Below, in pieces: positions 7,819-20,904 of a DNA stretch of 64,000 nucleotides. The DNA comes from Halobacillus litoralis (GTDB taxonomy: Bacteria; Bacillota; Bacilli; Bacillales; Halobacillaceae). A model generated the notes under the pieces. That model had not been told where the DNA came from. It made no database searches and saw nothing but the letters and a program-made list of their open reading frames with translations. Position 1 is the stretch's first letter; each line of letters starts with the position of its first letter. Where the stretch lies: the NCBI RefSeq assembly GCF_009856355.1, contig NZ_WMEW01000009.1, positions 62,001 to 126,000 on the forward strand, in the 5' to 3' direction. Position numbers and translations under genes: made by a program.

Positions 7819-8242
7819 AGGCATCGGGATACGTCTGTTTCAGGAACGTGATCGATTGCCGGATGAGCTCCTTCAGCACATCCGTGTCGATATCCTCCAG
7901 CTTATTGACGTACACGCAGGCTTTTCCTGATTTATGCTTTCCCAACTGTTCAAGCAGCTCGGCTCTTTTTTCATCTCCTGTGGCGAAATAAAGACTGTGA
8001 CGTACCTTCCGGGGAGAAAAACCGACGAGCGGCGCATCCCCTTCATGGCCTGTCGGGTACTTATAATGATAAGATCCGAAACCAATGATGCTTGTTCCCC
8101 ACATCTTTGCTTCATATCCGCTGGTTTCTGTGAAGATATCGAGGAGACGGTAGGCATCTTCTTTCTTCTTCTCTGATTCCACCTCTTCAATAAATTCAAT
8201 CACACTGCGGTCATTCTGCTTTGTTTTCAATTCATATCCCAC
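7817..8242 (-). CDS. DUF1801 domain protein
   Basis: 141 residues. The pattern MWGTSIIGFGSYHYKY, then LVGFSPRKVRHSLYF, and the CVYVNKLEDID segment is typical of DUF1801 (YdhG-like) proteins, small cytosolic proteins of unknown biochemical role. The start is a GTG at 8240-8242 with AAAGGAGGAA upstream; the longer frame reads into non-coding sequence. It is separated from the chemotaxis receptor gene by 76 bp. Confidence 0.8.
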   Translation of the reverse strand: MGYELKTKQNDRSVIEFIEEVESEKKKEDAYRLLDIFTETSGYEAKMWGTSIIGFGSYHYKYPTGHEGDAPLVGFSPRKVRHSLYFATGDEKRAELLEQLGKHKSGKACVYVNKLEDIDTDVLKELIRQSITFLKQTYPDA

Positions 8243-8318
8243 TCGGATTCCTCCTTTTATTCCTTTACTTCTCCTTTCTCGTTCCAAACCCTTTTTCAAA
8301 TCATAGAAAAAGGAGAAA

Positions 8319-9866
8319 TCAACTCACGACCTCCAGCTCCGTTCGCCCGATCCTGTCTTCCCGACTGTTATCCATGTCCCTGGTAATCCGCTGGATATCG
8401 CTGATTAAATCCGCCAGTTGACTCACTTCTCCAGCCATCGTCTGAATGGTAAACAGCTGATCTTTCGATGCCTTCAGCATTTGCTCGTTTTGATCCTTTC
8501 CTTCCTTCGTAAAGGCCAGTAGATTGTCAAAGGAATAGGATAACGTGTTGGCGGATTCGATTAAATGATGACTGAAAGACTGTATCTCTGTCGTTTCCTT
8601 TTTCACTTCATCCGACTGCTGCAGAATTTTGTGAAGGTGGTCCGTTAATATTTTCAAGTGCTGTTGACTCGTTTCCATCCTCTCTATACCCACTTCGGCT
8701 TGCTCATCCGCTTCCTGAATGGAGGACTGAATCGTATCCACGATGGAGAAGATTTGTCCAGCTGCTTTTTCGGATTGCTGCGCAAGGTTCTGCACCTCAC
8801 CGGCAACAACGCTGAATCCTTTTCCATGCTCTCCAGCCCGGGCTGCTTCTATGGCCGCGTTAATGGCCAGCATTTTCGTCCGGTCTGTGATGGCCGCGAT
8901 AGCAGAAGTGATTTCCGTAATTTCTTTAGATGAATGGCTCAGTTTTCGGATGGTTCCGCTTGTCTTATGAATGCTTGATTCTGTGTTATCCAGGTGGCTG
9001 GAAATCTGCTCCAAGTATCGCCCGCCTTCTTTTGTCGTTTCATAAGTATCGCCTGCCCGTTTGAGAACAGCCCTGAGATTTTCATTCATCTGTTCTATGG
9101 AGGCGTGAATGCCGGATACGGCTAATGCATTCTTATCCGCTTCGGCCACCTGCCTTTTTCCATGATGCTGCCGCGTCTCCATCAACCCTTCGACAACGCC
9201 GAAGGACTGGGTGGACTTCGCTGAAGAGCTTTCCAGATGAGCAATCGTTTCCTGTAAAGCATCACTAACGGTGTAAAGATGATTCAGCATAACATGCGTA
9301 TCTTCCTGTTTACGGTCCGTTGTACGCTGCAGGGCTTGCACATGGTTGTTCTTCAATACAATCTGATAGCTTGTCCCTGCACTTGTCAGCAGGAGATAAA
9401 CCGCATGCACCGCAAACATAAACCATGTATAGTCCGACGTTCCATAGAAAAATTCCGTCCCTGTAAACATAGCCCCGAAGTGGAACAAAGCGAAAATAAT
9501 CGTCATCAGCCCGAGCAGCTCCAACCGGTCATAAAAGGCGGCAAGAGCGACAACTAAAAAGATGGAAAAATGGTAAACGACCATGCCTTCCCCGTTCGTG
9601 ATCATGCCGATACTGATAAATGTGAAGAGCAGCGCGTGTATCCAGGGCAGCGCCTGATGGGTTTTATTTTTGTAATACAATACTGAAGCTGAGATAAACA
9701 GCAGGAGCGGCACCGCCATATACGTGTACAGATACGGCGTATAAGCACTGAATTCCGGTGCTGACCAATGATGCATCCGATTCCTGTGAATGATATGAAT
9801 CAGAACCATCAAAGCTAATCCCACTGCTGAAAACAACAACATCGTTCGATTCTTTTTATGTAACAC
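8319..9866 (-). CDS. methyl-accepting chemotaxis protein with multi-spanning membrane sensor
   Basis: 515 residues from a GTG at 9864-9866 with AAAGGAAGAGG just upstream. The longer frame from a TTG at 9941 has no ribosome site. The N-terminal about 170 residues hold six hydrophobic helices with very short loops, instead of the usual two helices and a periplasmic domain. No HAMP domain is obvious. The C-terminal half is the MCP signalling domain with the hairpin tip [21 protein letters not shown] and [20 protein letters not shown]. It probably senses something in the membrane, or a membrane property, and signals to CheA/CheW. Confidence 0.88.
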   Translation of the reverse strand: MLHKKNRTMLLFSAVGLALMVLIHIIHRNRMHHWSAPEFSAYTPYLYTYMAVPLLLFISASVLYYKNKTHQALPWIHALLFTFISIGMITNGEGMVVYHFSIFLVVALAAFYDRLELLGLMTIIFALFHFGAMFTGTEFFYGTSDYTWFMFAVHAVYLLLTSAGTSYQIVLKNNHVQALQRTTDRKQEDTHVMLNHLYTVSDALQETIAHLESSSAKSTQSFGVVEGLMETRQHHGKRQVAEADKNALAVSGIHASIEQMNENLRAVLKRAGDTYETTKEGGRYLEQISSHLDNTESSIHKTSGTIRKLSHSSKEITEITSAIAAITDRTKMLAINAAIEAARAGEHGKGFSVVAGEVQNLAQQSEKAAGQIFSIVDTIQSSIQEADEQAEVGIERMETSQQHLKILTDHLHKILQQSDEVKKETTEIQSFSHHLIESANTLSYSFDNLLAFTKEGKDQNEQMLKASKDQLFTIQTMAGEVSQLADLISDIQRITRDMDNSREDRIGRTELEVVS

Positions 9867-10098
9867 GTACCTCTTCCTTTCTACCTGGTTCATATTCTCT
9901 AATATCGACCAAATCCAGATCATTTTCATCTTTTTGAACAAAAATCATAGTACTGTGTTAAAAAGAACAAAGGCTTCTGAAACCAGCTGGGTTCCCATCC
10001 TTAATTGAAAAGGGAATACTCATCCATGTAACATAAGCAGATCTTTTTGAATCCTTTGCTTCTTTTCATCCGTATACGTAAAAAAAGGAGGAGATCGT

Positions 10099-10863
10099 AT
10101 GTTTAAGAAACTATTAGCCAGTGTCGGCGTCGGGGCCGCCAAGGTGGATACCCAGCTTGAGAAGGACCAGTTCATTCCGGGCGAAGATGTTCACGGGAAG
10201 GTTGTGGTCCAGGGGGGAGATGTGGAGCAGTCAATTGACGCTATTCATATCTTTTTAATGACGGAAGCTGTACGCGAAGTCGATGATCGGAAAGTGAAGG
10301 AGAAGGTTTCCCTGCAGAAATATGCGGTTTCAGGACCGCTCACGATCCAGGGTGGAGAGACGAAAGAGATTCCTTTTTCCATCCAGATCCCTTTCCATGT
10401 ACCGGCTTCCCTCGGCCGACGGCTGCCAATCTGGTTTGAAACCGGACTGGATATTCCGAGAGCACTGGACCCGGAAGACCGCGATCCGGTTACCATCGCT
10501 CCGCACCCTTACATTGAAACCATTCTCGATGCACTGGAAAATCAGCTTGGCTTCCGATTAAGAAAAGTCGAGATGGAATATTCCAAACGGCACGGATACG
10601 TCCAGGAATTCGAATTTGCACCTGGGGGAAACTACCGCTCCTACCTGGATGAACTGGAGGCGGTTTTCTTCCTTCAGGAAAACCATGTTGAGGTGATGCT
10701 TGAAGTGGACCGCCGCGCTCGTGGACTTGGAGGCTTGTTCGCAGAGGCGCTCGAAATGGATGAAAGCCGGGCTTCCCTGACCCTCACGAAAGAAGAGTTG
10801 ACGAGCTCCCCGCAGACCATCGCCCGCCGTCTTCAAGAAACGATTGACCGCTACAAAAAATAA
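10099..10863 (+). CDS. spo0M: sporulation-control protein Spo0M
   Basis: 254 residues, the normal Spo0M length, starting MFKKLLASVGVGAAKVDT. The N-terminal half has an arrestin-like fold signature (PGEDVHGKVVVQGGDVEQ, IPFSIQIPFHVP). The C-terminal half carries RKVEMEYSKRHGYVQEFEF and acidic stretches. AAAAGGAGGAG precedes the ATG. In B. subtilis it affects sporulation at the Spo0 stage and the cytoskeleton/septum. It is a single-gene unit ended by a strong terminator. Confidence 0.92.
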   Translation: MFKKLLASVGVGAAKVDTQLEKDQFIPGEDVHGKVVVQGGDVEQSIDAIHIFLMTEAVREVDDRKVKEKVSLQKYAVSGPLTIQGGETKEIPFSIQIPFHVPASLGRRLPIWFETGLDIPRALDPEDRDPVTIAPHPYIETILDALENQLGFRLRKVEMEYSKRHGYVQEFEFAPGGNYRSYLDELEAVFFLQENHVEVMLEVDRRARGLGGLFAEALEMDESRASLTLTKEELTSSPQTIARRLQETIDRYKK

Positions 10864-10900
10864 AAGAAGGCTGACAGGAAAATCCTGTCAGCCTTCTTTT
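10862..10900. terminator. bidirectional terminator between spo0M and the carboxypeptidase gene
   Basis: AAAAGAAGGCTGACAGG pairs perfectly with CCTGTCAGCCTTCTTTT around a 5-nt loop. The genes are convergent. Confidence 0.9.
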
Positions 10901-10960
10901 ATAGATACACTCGGATCTTTCATTTGTGATCCGGAATCTGCACCATCTTAAGGGTCAGTC

Positions 10961-12103
10961 TCAGAAATGAAGAACTTCCAACGCCCAGAATTTCGGAGGG
11001 ATGATCAAATAATTCAGGTAATCCGTCCATGAGTCCTCTTCTTTCTCAACAACAGCGGTTTTCGGGACGGTCGTCACTTCTTCATTCTCTTCCTTCTCCT
11101 CCAGCTGATAAGAAGTCAATAGAGTTCCATCTTCACTGGTGATGGTCATTTTTCCATTCTCATCGACAGAGACTTCCGCTGTCTCTTCTTTTAAATGAGT
11201 ATAAGGAATCTCTTCAGGCAGCATATACTCATCCGCTCTGCCTCCAAGGATTTCCTCTTTTTGAACGAAGGATGTTTCATAGTTTTCGAATCCATAGTCC
11301 AGCAATTCTTTAGTATCGGTATAGACCTGGTCCTGATTCGGAGTTTTCATGGTTATAGCGATGAGGTTCGTATCTTCACGGGCAGCCGTCGTTGCCAGCG
11401 TGAACCCGGCCTGTGGAACAAAGCCGGTTTTTCCGCCCGTGATACCTTCGTAAGGATCTTCCCGGAACAATTTATGATGGGTATACAACGTGGTATCCCA
11501 TGATTCGCCTGTCCACTCCATGGTTTTCGTTCCGAAAATCTCCATGAACGTTTCATTCTGCATCGCATACTGAGTGAGGACAGCCAGATCCCTGGCGGTT
11601 GTTGTATGCTGACCATCATAGAGACCGTGCGGATTAGTAAAGTGAGTGCTTTCTGTCCCTACTTCATCCTCAAGAAAGGCGTTCAAGTCTTCAGAAAAGC
11701 GGTCGACGCTTCCACTCATGTGCTCAGCAATAGCGGTTCCCGCATCATTTCCTGAGTTAATCAGCAGTCCCTGGACGAGCTTTTTCAAGGAAACCTGTTC
11801 CCCTTCCATAAGAAATACACTTGATCCACCTGTATTCCTTGCTTCTTCACTTACTGTCACCTGATCCTCGGGGTTTCCGTTTTCCAAGGCATAAATCGCT
11901 GTGGCGATTTTGGTCAGACTTGCCGGGTACATGTCACGGTCGGCATTCTTTTCGTAGAGGACTTTTCCTGTGCCGGCTTCCAGGACAATCGCTGATTCAC
12001 TTAAAATATCAGGAGAATCAGGTTTAGACGCCCCATATACCGGGGTATTCCCGAAATTAGCGGTTAAAATAATTAACGTGAGTATCATTGTAAGCTTCTT
12101 CAA
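10961..12103 (-). CDS. D-alanyl-D-alanine carboxypeptidase (S11 family, DacF-like)
   Basis: 380 residues with an N-terminal signal peptide (residues 1-24, possible cleavage after VYGA). The penicillin-binding motifs are SLTK (residues 62-65, nucleophile), SGN (117-119) and KTG (225-227). A C-terminal PBP5-like beta domain follows. The last residues are not a clear amphipathic helix, so membrane attachment is uncertain. It trims terminal D-Ala from peptidoglycan pentapeptides outside the membrane. No spoIIAA-AB-AC genes follow, so it is not in the usual dacF context. Confidence 0.9.
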   Translation of the reverse strand: MKKLTMILTLIILTANFGNTPVYGASKPDSPDILSESAIVLEAGTGKVLYEKNADRDMYPASLTKIATAIYALENGNPEDQVTVSEEARNTGGSSVFLMEGEQVSLKKLVQGLLINSGNDAGTAIAEHMSGSVDRFSEDLNAFLEDEVGTESTHFTNPHGLYDGQHTTTARDLAVLTQYAMQNETFMEIFGTKTMEWTGESWDTTLYTHHKLFREDPYEGITGGKTGFVPQAGFTLATTAAREDTNLIAITMKTPNQDQVYTDTKELLDYGFENYETSFVQKEEILGGRADEYMLPEEIPYTHLKEETAEVSVDENGKMTITSEDGTLLTSYQLEEKEENEEVTTVPKTAVVEKEEDSWTDYLNYLIIPPKFWALEVLHF

Positions 12104-12287
12104 TCGGATTTCTCCCTGTTCATTTGATTAATTTCGACATTTTTCTGCAATTGCTTACAATTATATCTTGAAATCATCGAATTTCCTGACAACATACATA
12201 GATTTAATTGAAATGTAACTCCCATGTAAATTTTCTAACTAATCTATGAATATGAGGTAAAAACTGACAACGGTTTCTGCCTCTATC

Positions 12288-12328
12288 AAAAAAAGCCCTG
12301 AGAGGACGGAAATCCTCTCAGGGCTTTT
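12288..12328. terminator. intrinsic terminator
   Basis: AAAAGCCCTGAGAGG and CCTCTCAGGGCTTTT form a long stem after the alcohol dehydrogenase gene, read on the minus strand with a T tract. Confidence 0.9.
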
Positions 12329-12332
12329 CTGT

Positions 12333-13496
12333 TTACAGGGATCGGTTCAAGATGTCGCGGACACTTTCCTTGTCCAGTTCCTTATACGTGCCGACACCCG
12401 GCTTGATGAATGTTTTTTCAACAATGGAGTCGAAATCCTGATCATCAATATCGTAATCTTTCAAGGTGGACGGAGCGCCTAGAGAGTTCCAGAAATCTCT
12501 TAAGGCCGCCGCTCCTTCTTGGGCTGTCTGCTTATCGTCTTTCCCTTCAGGATCAATACCGAAAACGTTGACGGCCAGCTGCTTCACGCGGCTTGGATCG
12601 TCTTCGAGGACGTGTTCCAGCCAGTTCGGGAACAGGATGGCGAGACCGCCGCCATGTGGAATATCATATACCGCAGAGAGCGCGTGCTCGATGCGGTGTG
12701 TGGCCCAGTCGCCGCCGTCGGTTCCATTGGACAGCGTACCATTGAAAGCCGTTGTACTTAAGTACATCATCGTTTCGCGGTGCTCATAGGACTGTTGGTT
12801 TTCCATCAGTTTCGGTCCATTTTCAACAGCTGTGCGCAGCAATGATTCGATAAACCCGTCGATCATCGGTGTGTTCGGTGTACGGTGGAAATAATGCTCC
12901 AGCGCATGCGACATACTATCGACGATGCCGTACACGGTCTGGTGTTCCGGTACAGAAAACGTATAGGAAGGATCAAGGATCGAGAATGTCGGGAACACGT
13001 GAGGGGAGCCCCAGCCAAGCTTGTCTCTCGTCTCCCAGTTCGTGATGACAGAGACAGCATTCATTTCTGAACCGGTCGCGGCGAGCGTAAGGACGGTCCC
13101 AAACGGAAGCGCCTTTTCGACAGAAGCGCTTCCCGTAATGAGATCCCAGGCATCTCCTTCGTATTCCGCACCCGCGGCAATCGCTTTTGTACAGTCAATC
13201 ACACTGCCACCGCCCACAGCGAGAAGGAAATCGATGCCTTCCTGCTTACAGATCTCTACACCTTTCTTCACTGTCGTTAAACGCGGATTGGGCTCCACAC
13301 CGGACAGTTCATACATATCCGCATCAAGAGATTTCAACATGCCGACAGCTTCATCGTACACACCGTTCCGTTTAATGCTCCCACCGCCGTAGACGACAAG
13401 GACTTTCGAACCTTTTGTGATTTCCTGAGCCATCTGCTCAATCTGTCCCTTCCCGAAGTACAGACGCGTCGGGTTATATTGTAAAAATTGATTCAT
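12333..13496 (-). CDS. yugJ: iron-containing alcohol dehydrogenase (YugJ/butanol dehydrogenase type)
   Basis: 387 residues, the same length as B. subtilis YugJ. It has the NAD-binding [11 protein letters not shown] and [15 protein letters not shown] segments. Metal ligands are in the D..H pattern [15 protein letters not shown] and further histidines in [22 protein letters not shown]. The start at 13494-13496 is supported by GAGGTG; the longer GTG is at the ribosome site itself. Reduces aldehydes to alcohols with NAD(P)H. It is monocistronic, with terminators on the downstream side. Confidence 0.92.
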   Translation of the reverse strand: MNQFLQYNPTRLYFGKGQIEQMAQEITKGSKVLVVYGGGSIKRNGVYDEAVGMLKSLDADMYELSGVEPNPRLTTVKKGVEICKQEGIDFLLAVGGGSVIDCTKAIAAGAEYEGDAWDLITGSASVEKALPFGTVLTLAATGSEMNAVSVITNWETRDKLGWGSPHVFPTFSILDPSYTFSVPEHQTVYGIVDSMSHALEHYFHRTPNTPMIDGFIESLLRTAVENGPKLMENQQSYEHRETMMYLSTTAFNGTLSNGTDGGDWATHRIEHALSAVYDIPHGGGLAILFPNWLEHVLEDDPSRVKQLAVNVFGIDPEGKDDKQTAQEGAAALRDFWNSLGAPSTLKDYDIDDQDFDSIVEKTFIKPGVGTYKELDKESVRDILNRSL

Positions 13497-13594
13497 CGCT
13501 TTCACCTCATATGTAATGGATTCGTGTGTATTGTATCATCATCACAGCTTCCAGACGAACCATCCGCCTTTCTTCTCTTTTACAGCATAAAAAT

Positions 13595-13632
13595 AACCAG
13601 AAGAAAAACCGCCGTGGTTTTTCTTCTGGTTT
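13595..13632. terminator. terminator at the end of the ilv-leu operon
   Basis: AACCAGAAGAAAAACC pairs with GGTTTTTCTTCTGGTT around a 5-nt loop, directly after ilvA on the minus strand. Confidence 0.88.
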
Positions 13633-13643
13633 GACCTGTCATC

Positions 13644-14603
13644 TTATGCGATGACAACCTTTTTTGGGCTGGCGAGCTTACGAACCAGTGGCAGCCGGGA
13701 GAGATCCATGTTCCCGCCGCTCAATACAACGCCGCACTGCTGCTGTTCAAATGTGTGGCATGAACGGAGCAGACCTGCCAGTGCTGTGGCTCCGGCCCCC
13801 TCCACGAGAGTTTTCTCCCGTTCAAGCAGCAGAAGCATCGCCTGGGCGATTTCATGTTCTTCCACGGTAATCACCTGGTCCACGTATTTCTGGATACACG
13901 TGTACGTTAACCTTCCATGCTCTTTCACAGCAATACCGTCTGCAATCGTGGAAACAGACGTCAGTTTTGCCGGTCCTTTCTTATAAAGTGCATTGTAGGT
14001 GGACGGTGCTTTGGCTGACTGAACGCCGATCACCGTAATATCCGGCTTCAGCTGTTTAGCAGCAAAAGCGACACCGCTGATCAAACCGCCGCCTCCAATT
14101 GGTACGAAAAGGCGTTCAAGATCCGGCTGCTGCTGAAGCATTTCCACAGCCACCGTAGCCTGACCAGCCATCACTTCATAATCATCAAAGGGATGAAGGA
14201 ACGTCGCGCCGGATCGTTCCTGCTCGATCCGTGCGGCCTGATACGCTTCCTGAAAGGATTCCCCTGTGAGGACAACGGTTGCCCCGTAGCCTTCTGTGGC
14301 TTCCACCTTCGCCTGAGGTGTTCCTTCCGGCATGAAGATCTGCGCCGTAATTCCCCGCTTCGCTGCAGCAACCGCCACTCCCTGGGCATGGTTGCCTGCT
14401 GAGGCAGCAATGACTCCGCAGGCGGCTTCCTCTTCCGTCAGGCAGGCGACCTTATAGGAAGCTCCCCTGACTTTAAACGCGCCGGTTTTCTGCTGATTTT
14501 CCATCTTCAAATAGACGTGCTGCCCTGTCCGTTCATTAAAGGTCGTTGACGTCTGCAGTGGCGTGCGGTGCACAACCTCCTGCAGCTGCTCCTGTGCATC
14601 CAT
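13644..14603 (-). CDS. ilvA: threonine ammonia-lyase without regulatory domain
   Basis: 319-residue PLP enzyme. The Schiff-base lysine is in KTGAFKVRGA near residue 42, with SAGNHAQGVAVA near 68, PIGGGGLISG near 168 and SGGNMDLSR near the end. It deaminates threonine to 2-ketobutyrate, the first step to isoleucine. It stops after the catalytic domain, so the C-terminal ACT-like domain that gives isoleucine feedback in long IlvA is missing; TdcB-type enzymes have this length. It is the last gene of the ilv-leu operon, 14 bp after leuD. The ribosome site is weak, so translation may depend on coupling. Confidence 0.88.
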   Translation of the reverse strand: MDAQEQLQEVVHRTPLQTSTTFNERTGQHVYLKMENQQKTGAFKVRGASYKVACLTEEEAACGVIAASAGNHAQGVAVAAAKRGITAQIFMPEGTPQAKVEATEGYGATVVLTGESFQEAYQAARIEQERSGATFLHPFDDYEVMAGQATVAVEMLQQQPDLERLFVPIGGGGLISGVAFAAKQLKPDITVIGVQSAKAPSTYNALYKKGPAKLTSVSTIADGIAVKEHGRLTYTCIQKYVDQVITVEEHEIAQAMLLLLEREKTLVEGAGATALAGLLRSCHTFEQQQCGVVLSGGNMDLSRLPLVRKLASPKKVVIA

Positions 14604-14617
14604 TACTTTAGCCAGCG

Positions 14618-15223
14618 TTAAGAAATCCCCAACGTCTTCACTCCTTTTTGTTTTTCCTCAAATTGGTCGATTTTGTCTTCGTACGTCAGTGTAACGGCAA
14701 TTTCATCCCAGCCGTTCAACAACATTTCCTTATGATAGGGCTGAATATCGAATTCCACTTCGAAACCGCCGCCATCAATCGTCTGCGCCTCCAGATCCAC
14801 CGCCACATGATAAGACTCCGCTTCTGCCTTTTCCATCAACTGATCAACGACAGGCTTCGGAAGTTGGATAGGAAGAATCCCGTTTTTGAAGCAGTTGTTA
14901 TAAAAGATATCTGCAAAGCTCGGAGCTATGACGACACGGAAACCATAATCCTGTATCGCCCATGGTGCGTGTTCCCTCGAGGAGCCGCATCCGAAGTTCT
15001 CTCCCCCTACTAAAACCGAAGCACCGTCATACTTCGGCTTGTTCAGGGAAAAGTCCTCCCGAGGAGCCCCGTCATCATCAAACCGCCAGTTGTAGAAGAG
15101 GAACTGACCAAACCCCTGACGCTCAATCCGTTTCAAAAACTGTTTTGGAATGATCTGATCGGTATCGACGTTGGATCGATTCAATGGGTAGACCAGACCT
15201 TTGTGCTGTTTTAATGGTTCCAT
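14618..15223 (-). CDS. leuD: 3-isopropylmalate dehydratase small subunit
   Basis: 201 residues, normal for LeuD. It has YPLNRSNVDTDQIIPKQFLK near the N-terminus and the conserved FGCGSSREHAPWA near residue 76. With LeuC it isomerises 2-isopropylmalate to 3-isopropylmalate. The ATG is preceded by GGAGGG, which overlaps the end of leuC; the gap is 4 bp. Confidence 0.96.
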   Translation of the reverse strand: MEPLKQHKGLVYPLNRSNVDTDQIIPKQFLKRIERQGFGQFLFYNWRFDDDGAPREDFSLNKPKYDGASVLVGGENFGCGSSREHAPWAIQDYGFRVVIAPSFADIFYNNCFKNGILPIQLPKPVVDQLMEKAEAESYHVAVDLEAQTIDGGGFEVEFDIQPYHKEMLLNGWDEIAVTLTYEDKIDQFEEKQKGVKTLGIS

Positions 15224-15227
15224 CTGT

Positions 15228-16640
15228 TCACCCTCCTACCATACCGGCATATTTTCTGACATCTACAAAACGGCCTTCAAGAGCTGCTGCCGCTGCCATT
15301 TCCGGGCTGACAAGATGGGTACGCGCCCCGTTCCCCTGACGGCCTTCAAAGTTACGGTTGGACGTTGAAGCACACCGCTCACCCGGCGGAACGATATCAT
15401 CGTTCATCGCCAGACACATGCTGCAGCCGGCATCGCGCCATTCAAATCCGGCAGTCAGGAAGATCGTATCCAGACCTTCGGCTTCTGCTGCATCTTTCAC
15501 TGACTTGGACCCCGGGACGACGAGAGCTCTGACACCCTCATGGACACGGCCGCCGCGGACGATTTCAGCCGCCCGGCGAAGGTCACTCAAGCGGGAGTTT
15601 GTACACGACCCGATAAACACGTGTTCAACCGGGATCGACTCAATCGCCTGGTTGGCTTCAAGGCCCATATAAGCGATCGCCCGCTCAATGCTGTCACGGT
15701 CATCCTCCACCTGTTCCGGATCGGGGACGCGGCCGCCGACAGGCACACATTGAGAAGGGTTGGTCCCCCAGGTCACCTGAGGCTCAATCTCATCTGCGTG
15801 AATGGTAAGAGTCTGGTCATATTCCGCTCCCTCATCCGAGGCCAGCGACAGCCACTGCTCCTTGATTTCTTCAAAATCTTCTCCCTCAGGAACATAGCGC
15901 TTCCCGCGCAGATATTCCACGGTGGTCTCATCCGGTGAAATCAAACCGGCGCGTGCACCCGCTTCAATGGACATGTTACAGACCGTCATCCGCTCCTCCA
16001 TCGTCAGATTACGGACGGCTTCGCCTGTATATTCAATCACATGACCGGTACCAAACCGGACACCGTATTTACCGATGATCGCCAGAATCAAGTCCTTGGC
16101 CGTCACACCGGTTCCCAATACACCCTCCACATGGACCTGAAGGGTTTTCGGCTCGGCCTGCCATAAAGATTGAGTGGCAAGCACATGCTCCACTTCACTC
16201 GTACCGATTCCAAAGGCCAGGGCGCCAAAGGCCCCGTGCGTCGAGGTGTGACTATCTCCACAGACGATTGTTTTCCCCGGCTGGGTTAACCCAAGCTCCG
16301 GACCAATGACATGGACGATGCCCTGATCCGGGTGGTTGATATCAGCCAGCCGGACTCCAAATTCCTTACAGTTTGCCTCCAGTGTTTCCATCTGTTTCTT
16401 GGAAACTTCATCCTTGATGACATTGCGGTGGATGGTCGGCACGTTGTGATCCATCGTTGCAAACGTACGATCCGGCCGTCTCACTTTCCTTCCACTCATG
16501 CGGAGCCCTTCAAACGCCTGGGGAGAGGTCACTTCATGAACCAAATGCAGGTCGATGTAGAGAAGATTCGGCTTCCCTTCTTCTTCGTGGACGACATGCT
16601 GATTCCAAATTTTTTCAACAATGGTTTTTGGTTGACTCAT
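15228..16640 (-). CDS. leuC: 3-isopropylmalate dehydratase large subunit
   Basis: 470 residues from the ATG at 16638-16640, which has AAGGGAG upstream; the longer frame adds 13 residues not usual for LeuC. The three [4Fe-4S] cysteines are visible in FIGSCTNSR and in [11 protein letters not shown]. Other aconitase-family signatures are [22 protein letters not shown] and the active-site [11 protein letters not shown]. Partner of LeuD; it lies between leuB and leuD. Confidence 0.96.
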   Translation of the reverse strand: MSQPKTIVEKIWNQHVVHEEEGKPNLLYIDLHLVHEVTSPQAFEGLRMSGRKVRRPDRTFATMDHNVPTIHRNVIKDEVSKKQMETLEANCKEFGVRLADINHPDQGIVHVIGPELGLTQPGKTIVCGDSHTSTHGAFGALAFGIGTSEVEHVLATQSLWQAEPKTLQVHVEGVLGTGVTAKDLILAIIGKYGVRFGTGHVIEYTGEAVRNLTMEERMTVCNMSIEAGARAGLISPDETTVEYLRGKRYVPEGEDFEEIKEQWLSLASDEGAEYDQTLTIHADEIEPQVTWGTNPSQCVPVGGRVPDPEQVEDDRDSIERAIAYMGLEANQAIESIPVEHVFIGSCTNSRLSDLRRAAEIVRGGRVHEGVRALVVPGSKSVKDAAEAEGLDTIFLTAGFEWRDAGCSMCLAMNDDIVPPGERCASTSNRNFEGRQGNGARTHLVSPEMAAAAALEGRFVDVRKYAGMVGG

Positions 16641-16675
16641 TCCGTTCCGCTCCCTTCTTTTCTCTGTTGTACCGC

Positions 16676-17782
16676 TCATACATAGCAGCGCATAATATTT
16701 TCCGTTGCATCACTCGTACTGATCTGATCGACAATTTTAGCAGCCAGTTCGCTGCCGCTGACTTTCACACCATTTTTCAAATCGATGTCTGCGGTGTGAT
16801 AGCCCTCCTGCAGGACACCGGCCACAGCCGCTTCCACCTGTTCCGCTTCCTCCTCCATTCCGAACGAATGCTTCAGCATCATAGCTGTAGAGAGGATGCT
16901 CGCAACCGGATTGGCTTTGTTCTGTCCGGCAATGTCCGGGGCCGAACCATGAACAGGTTCATAAAGACCGACGCTTTTTTCGTTCAGGCTTGCGGATGGA
17001 AGCATACCGAGCGAACCGGTTAAGACGGAAGCTTCATCACTTAAAATGTCTCCAAACATGTTTTCTGTCACGATTACATCAAAGGATGAAGGATTGGTTA
17101 CAAGCTTCATAGCTGCCGCATCGACGAGCATATGCTCAACGGTTACATCCGGATAGTCCGCTTTTTTCTCCTCGACGATTTCACGCCACATCCGGGAAGA
17201 TTCCAGAACATTGGCTTTATCGACCGATGTCAGGTGCTTTCTTCTCACCCGGGCGCTTTGGAACGCCTGATCGACGATTCTTTCTATTTCATGACGTTCA
17301 TAAGCCAGCGTATCCACGACTTCCTGTCCGTTATTTCTCCGCTCACTCGGCTGTCCGAAATACAGGCCGCCGGTCAACTCACGGACAATCAGCAGATCAC
17401 TACCTTGAACGACTTCCTTCTTTAAAGGGGAAGCATGGAGCAGCTGTTGAAACGCCTGGACAGGACGGAGGTTGGCAAACAACCCGAGCTGCTTGCGGAT
17501 CCCCAGCAGCCCTTTTTCCGGCCGCATATGACCTGGCAGCTGATCCCATTTCGGGCCTCCGACAGCTCCAAGGAAAATGGCATCGGCTTTTTTCGCCGCC
17601 TGAACCGTATCTTCCGGGAGCGGAGTCCCGTGCTGTTCAATGGCTGATCCTCCAATGTCATGACTTTCAAATGTAAACGTGTGCTGATAACGGTCGGCGA
17701 CCGCCTGCAGCACCTGTCTGGCTGCTTTCGTAACTTCTGGACCGATGCCGTCGCCCGGCAGCAGAACGATATGTTTCTCCAT
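16676..17782 (-). CDS. leuB: 3-isopropylmalate dehydrogenase
   Basis: 368 residues from ATG at 17780-17782, which has AAAGGGGG 6 nt upstream. A second ATG two codons earlier is too close to that site. Motifs are [11 protein letters not shown], the substrate-binding [22 protein letters not shown] and [16 protein letters not shown]-dependent oxidative decarboxylation of 3-isopropylmalate in leucine synthesis. It belongs to the same superfamily as the D-malate-type enzyme at 822-1880, but has the leucine-pathway loop sequence RELTGG. Confidence 0.96.
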   Translation of the reverse strand: MEKHIVLLPGDGIGPEVTKAARQVLQAVADRYQHTFTFESHDIGGSAIEQHGTPLPEDTVQAAKKADAIFLGAVGGPKWDQLPGHMRPEKGLLGIRKQLGLFANLRPVQAFQQLLHASPLKKEVVQGSDLLIVRELTGGLYFGQPSERRNNGQEVVDTLAYERHEIERIVDQAFQSARVRRKHLTSVDKANVLESSRMWREIVEEKKADYPDVTVEHMLVDAAAMKLVTNPSSFDVIVTENMFGDILSDEASVLTGSLGMLPSASLNEKSVGLYEPVHGSAPDIAGQNKANPVASILSTAMMLKHSFGMEEEAEQVEAAVAGVLQEGYHTADIDLKNGVKVSGSELAAKIVDQISTSDATENIMRCYV

Positions 17783-17798
17783 GTACATCCCCCTTTTG

Positions 17799-20367
<2,569 letters not shown>

Positions 20368-20382
20368 TCATCCATCCTTTCA

Positions 20383-20904
20383 TTATTTTAATAGGGAGTA
20401 AGATTTGAATTCTGCTACCTGTGGCTGGTGGCCGCGCGTAAAGGCGGTCAGCCCGGTTCTTGCTGATTCTTTTATTCCATAAGGGCGGAGCAGATCGATG
20501 AGAGCATCAACCTTGTCGGATTTACCTGTCACCTGCACGGTGACGCTCTCCTTGCTCACATCAATAATGGACGCCCGGAATGGCTCAATAATGCCTTGAA
20601 TTTCGCTGCGGATCTGCGGGTTGCTGATCACCTTCACCATCGCCAGTTCTCTTGCAACGATAGCTTTATCGGTAATGTCCGATACTTTCAGGACATCGAT
20701 TTGTTTGTTCAGCTGCTTGGTCAGCTGCTCCAGCTTCCTCTCATCCTCCACCTCGACGACGAAGGTCATTTTGGATACCCCTTCGGTTTCTGTACGGCCG
20801 ACCGATATACTTTCAATATTGAACTGCCGTTTAGCGAGGAGACCGGTGACCCGGTTCAGTACACCGCTCCGGTTATGAACCGTTGCTGTCACGATGCGTT
20901 TCAT
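20383..20904 (-). CDS. ilvH: acetolactate synthase small (regulatory) subunit
   Basis: 173 residues. The N-terminal ACT domain begins [22 protein letters not shown] and contains RRQFNIES-like [11 protein letters not shown]; the second ACT-like domain ends in GLTAFTRG. It gives valine feedback and stimulates IlvB. Its start overlaps the ilvB stop by 4 bp. Confidence 0.95.
   Translation of the reverse strand: MKRIVTATVHNRSGVLNRVTGLLAKRQFNIESISVGRTETEGVSKMTFVVEVEDERKLEQLTKQLNKQIDVLKVSDITDKAIVARELAMVKVISNPQIRSEIQGIIEPFRASIIDVSKESVTVQVTGKSDKVDALIDLLRPYGIKESARTGLTAFTRGHQPQVAEFKSYSLLK

Noticed and set aside
9867..10098. SigW or SigH promoter for spo0M
   Set aside because: TGAAAC and CGTA-like words occur, but not with correct spacing relative to the ribosome site.
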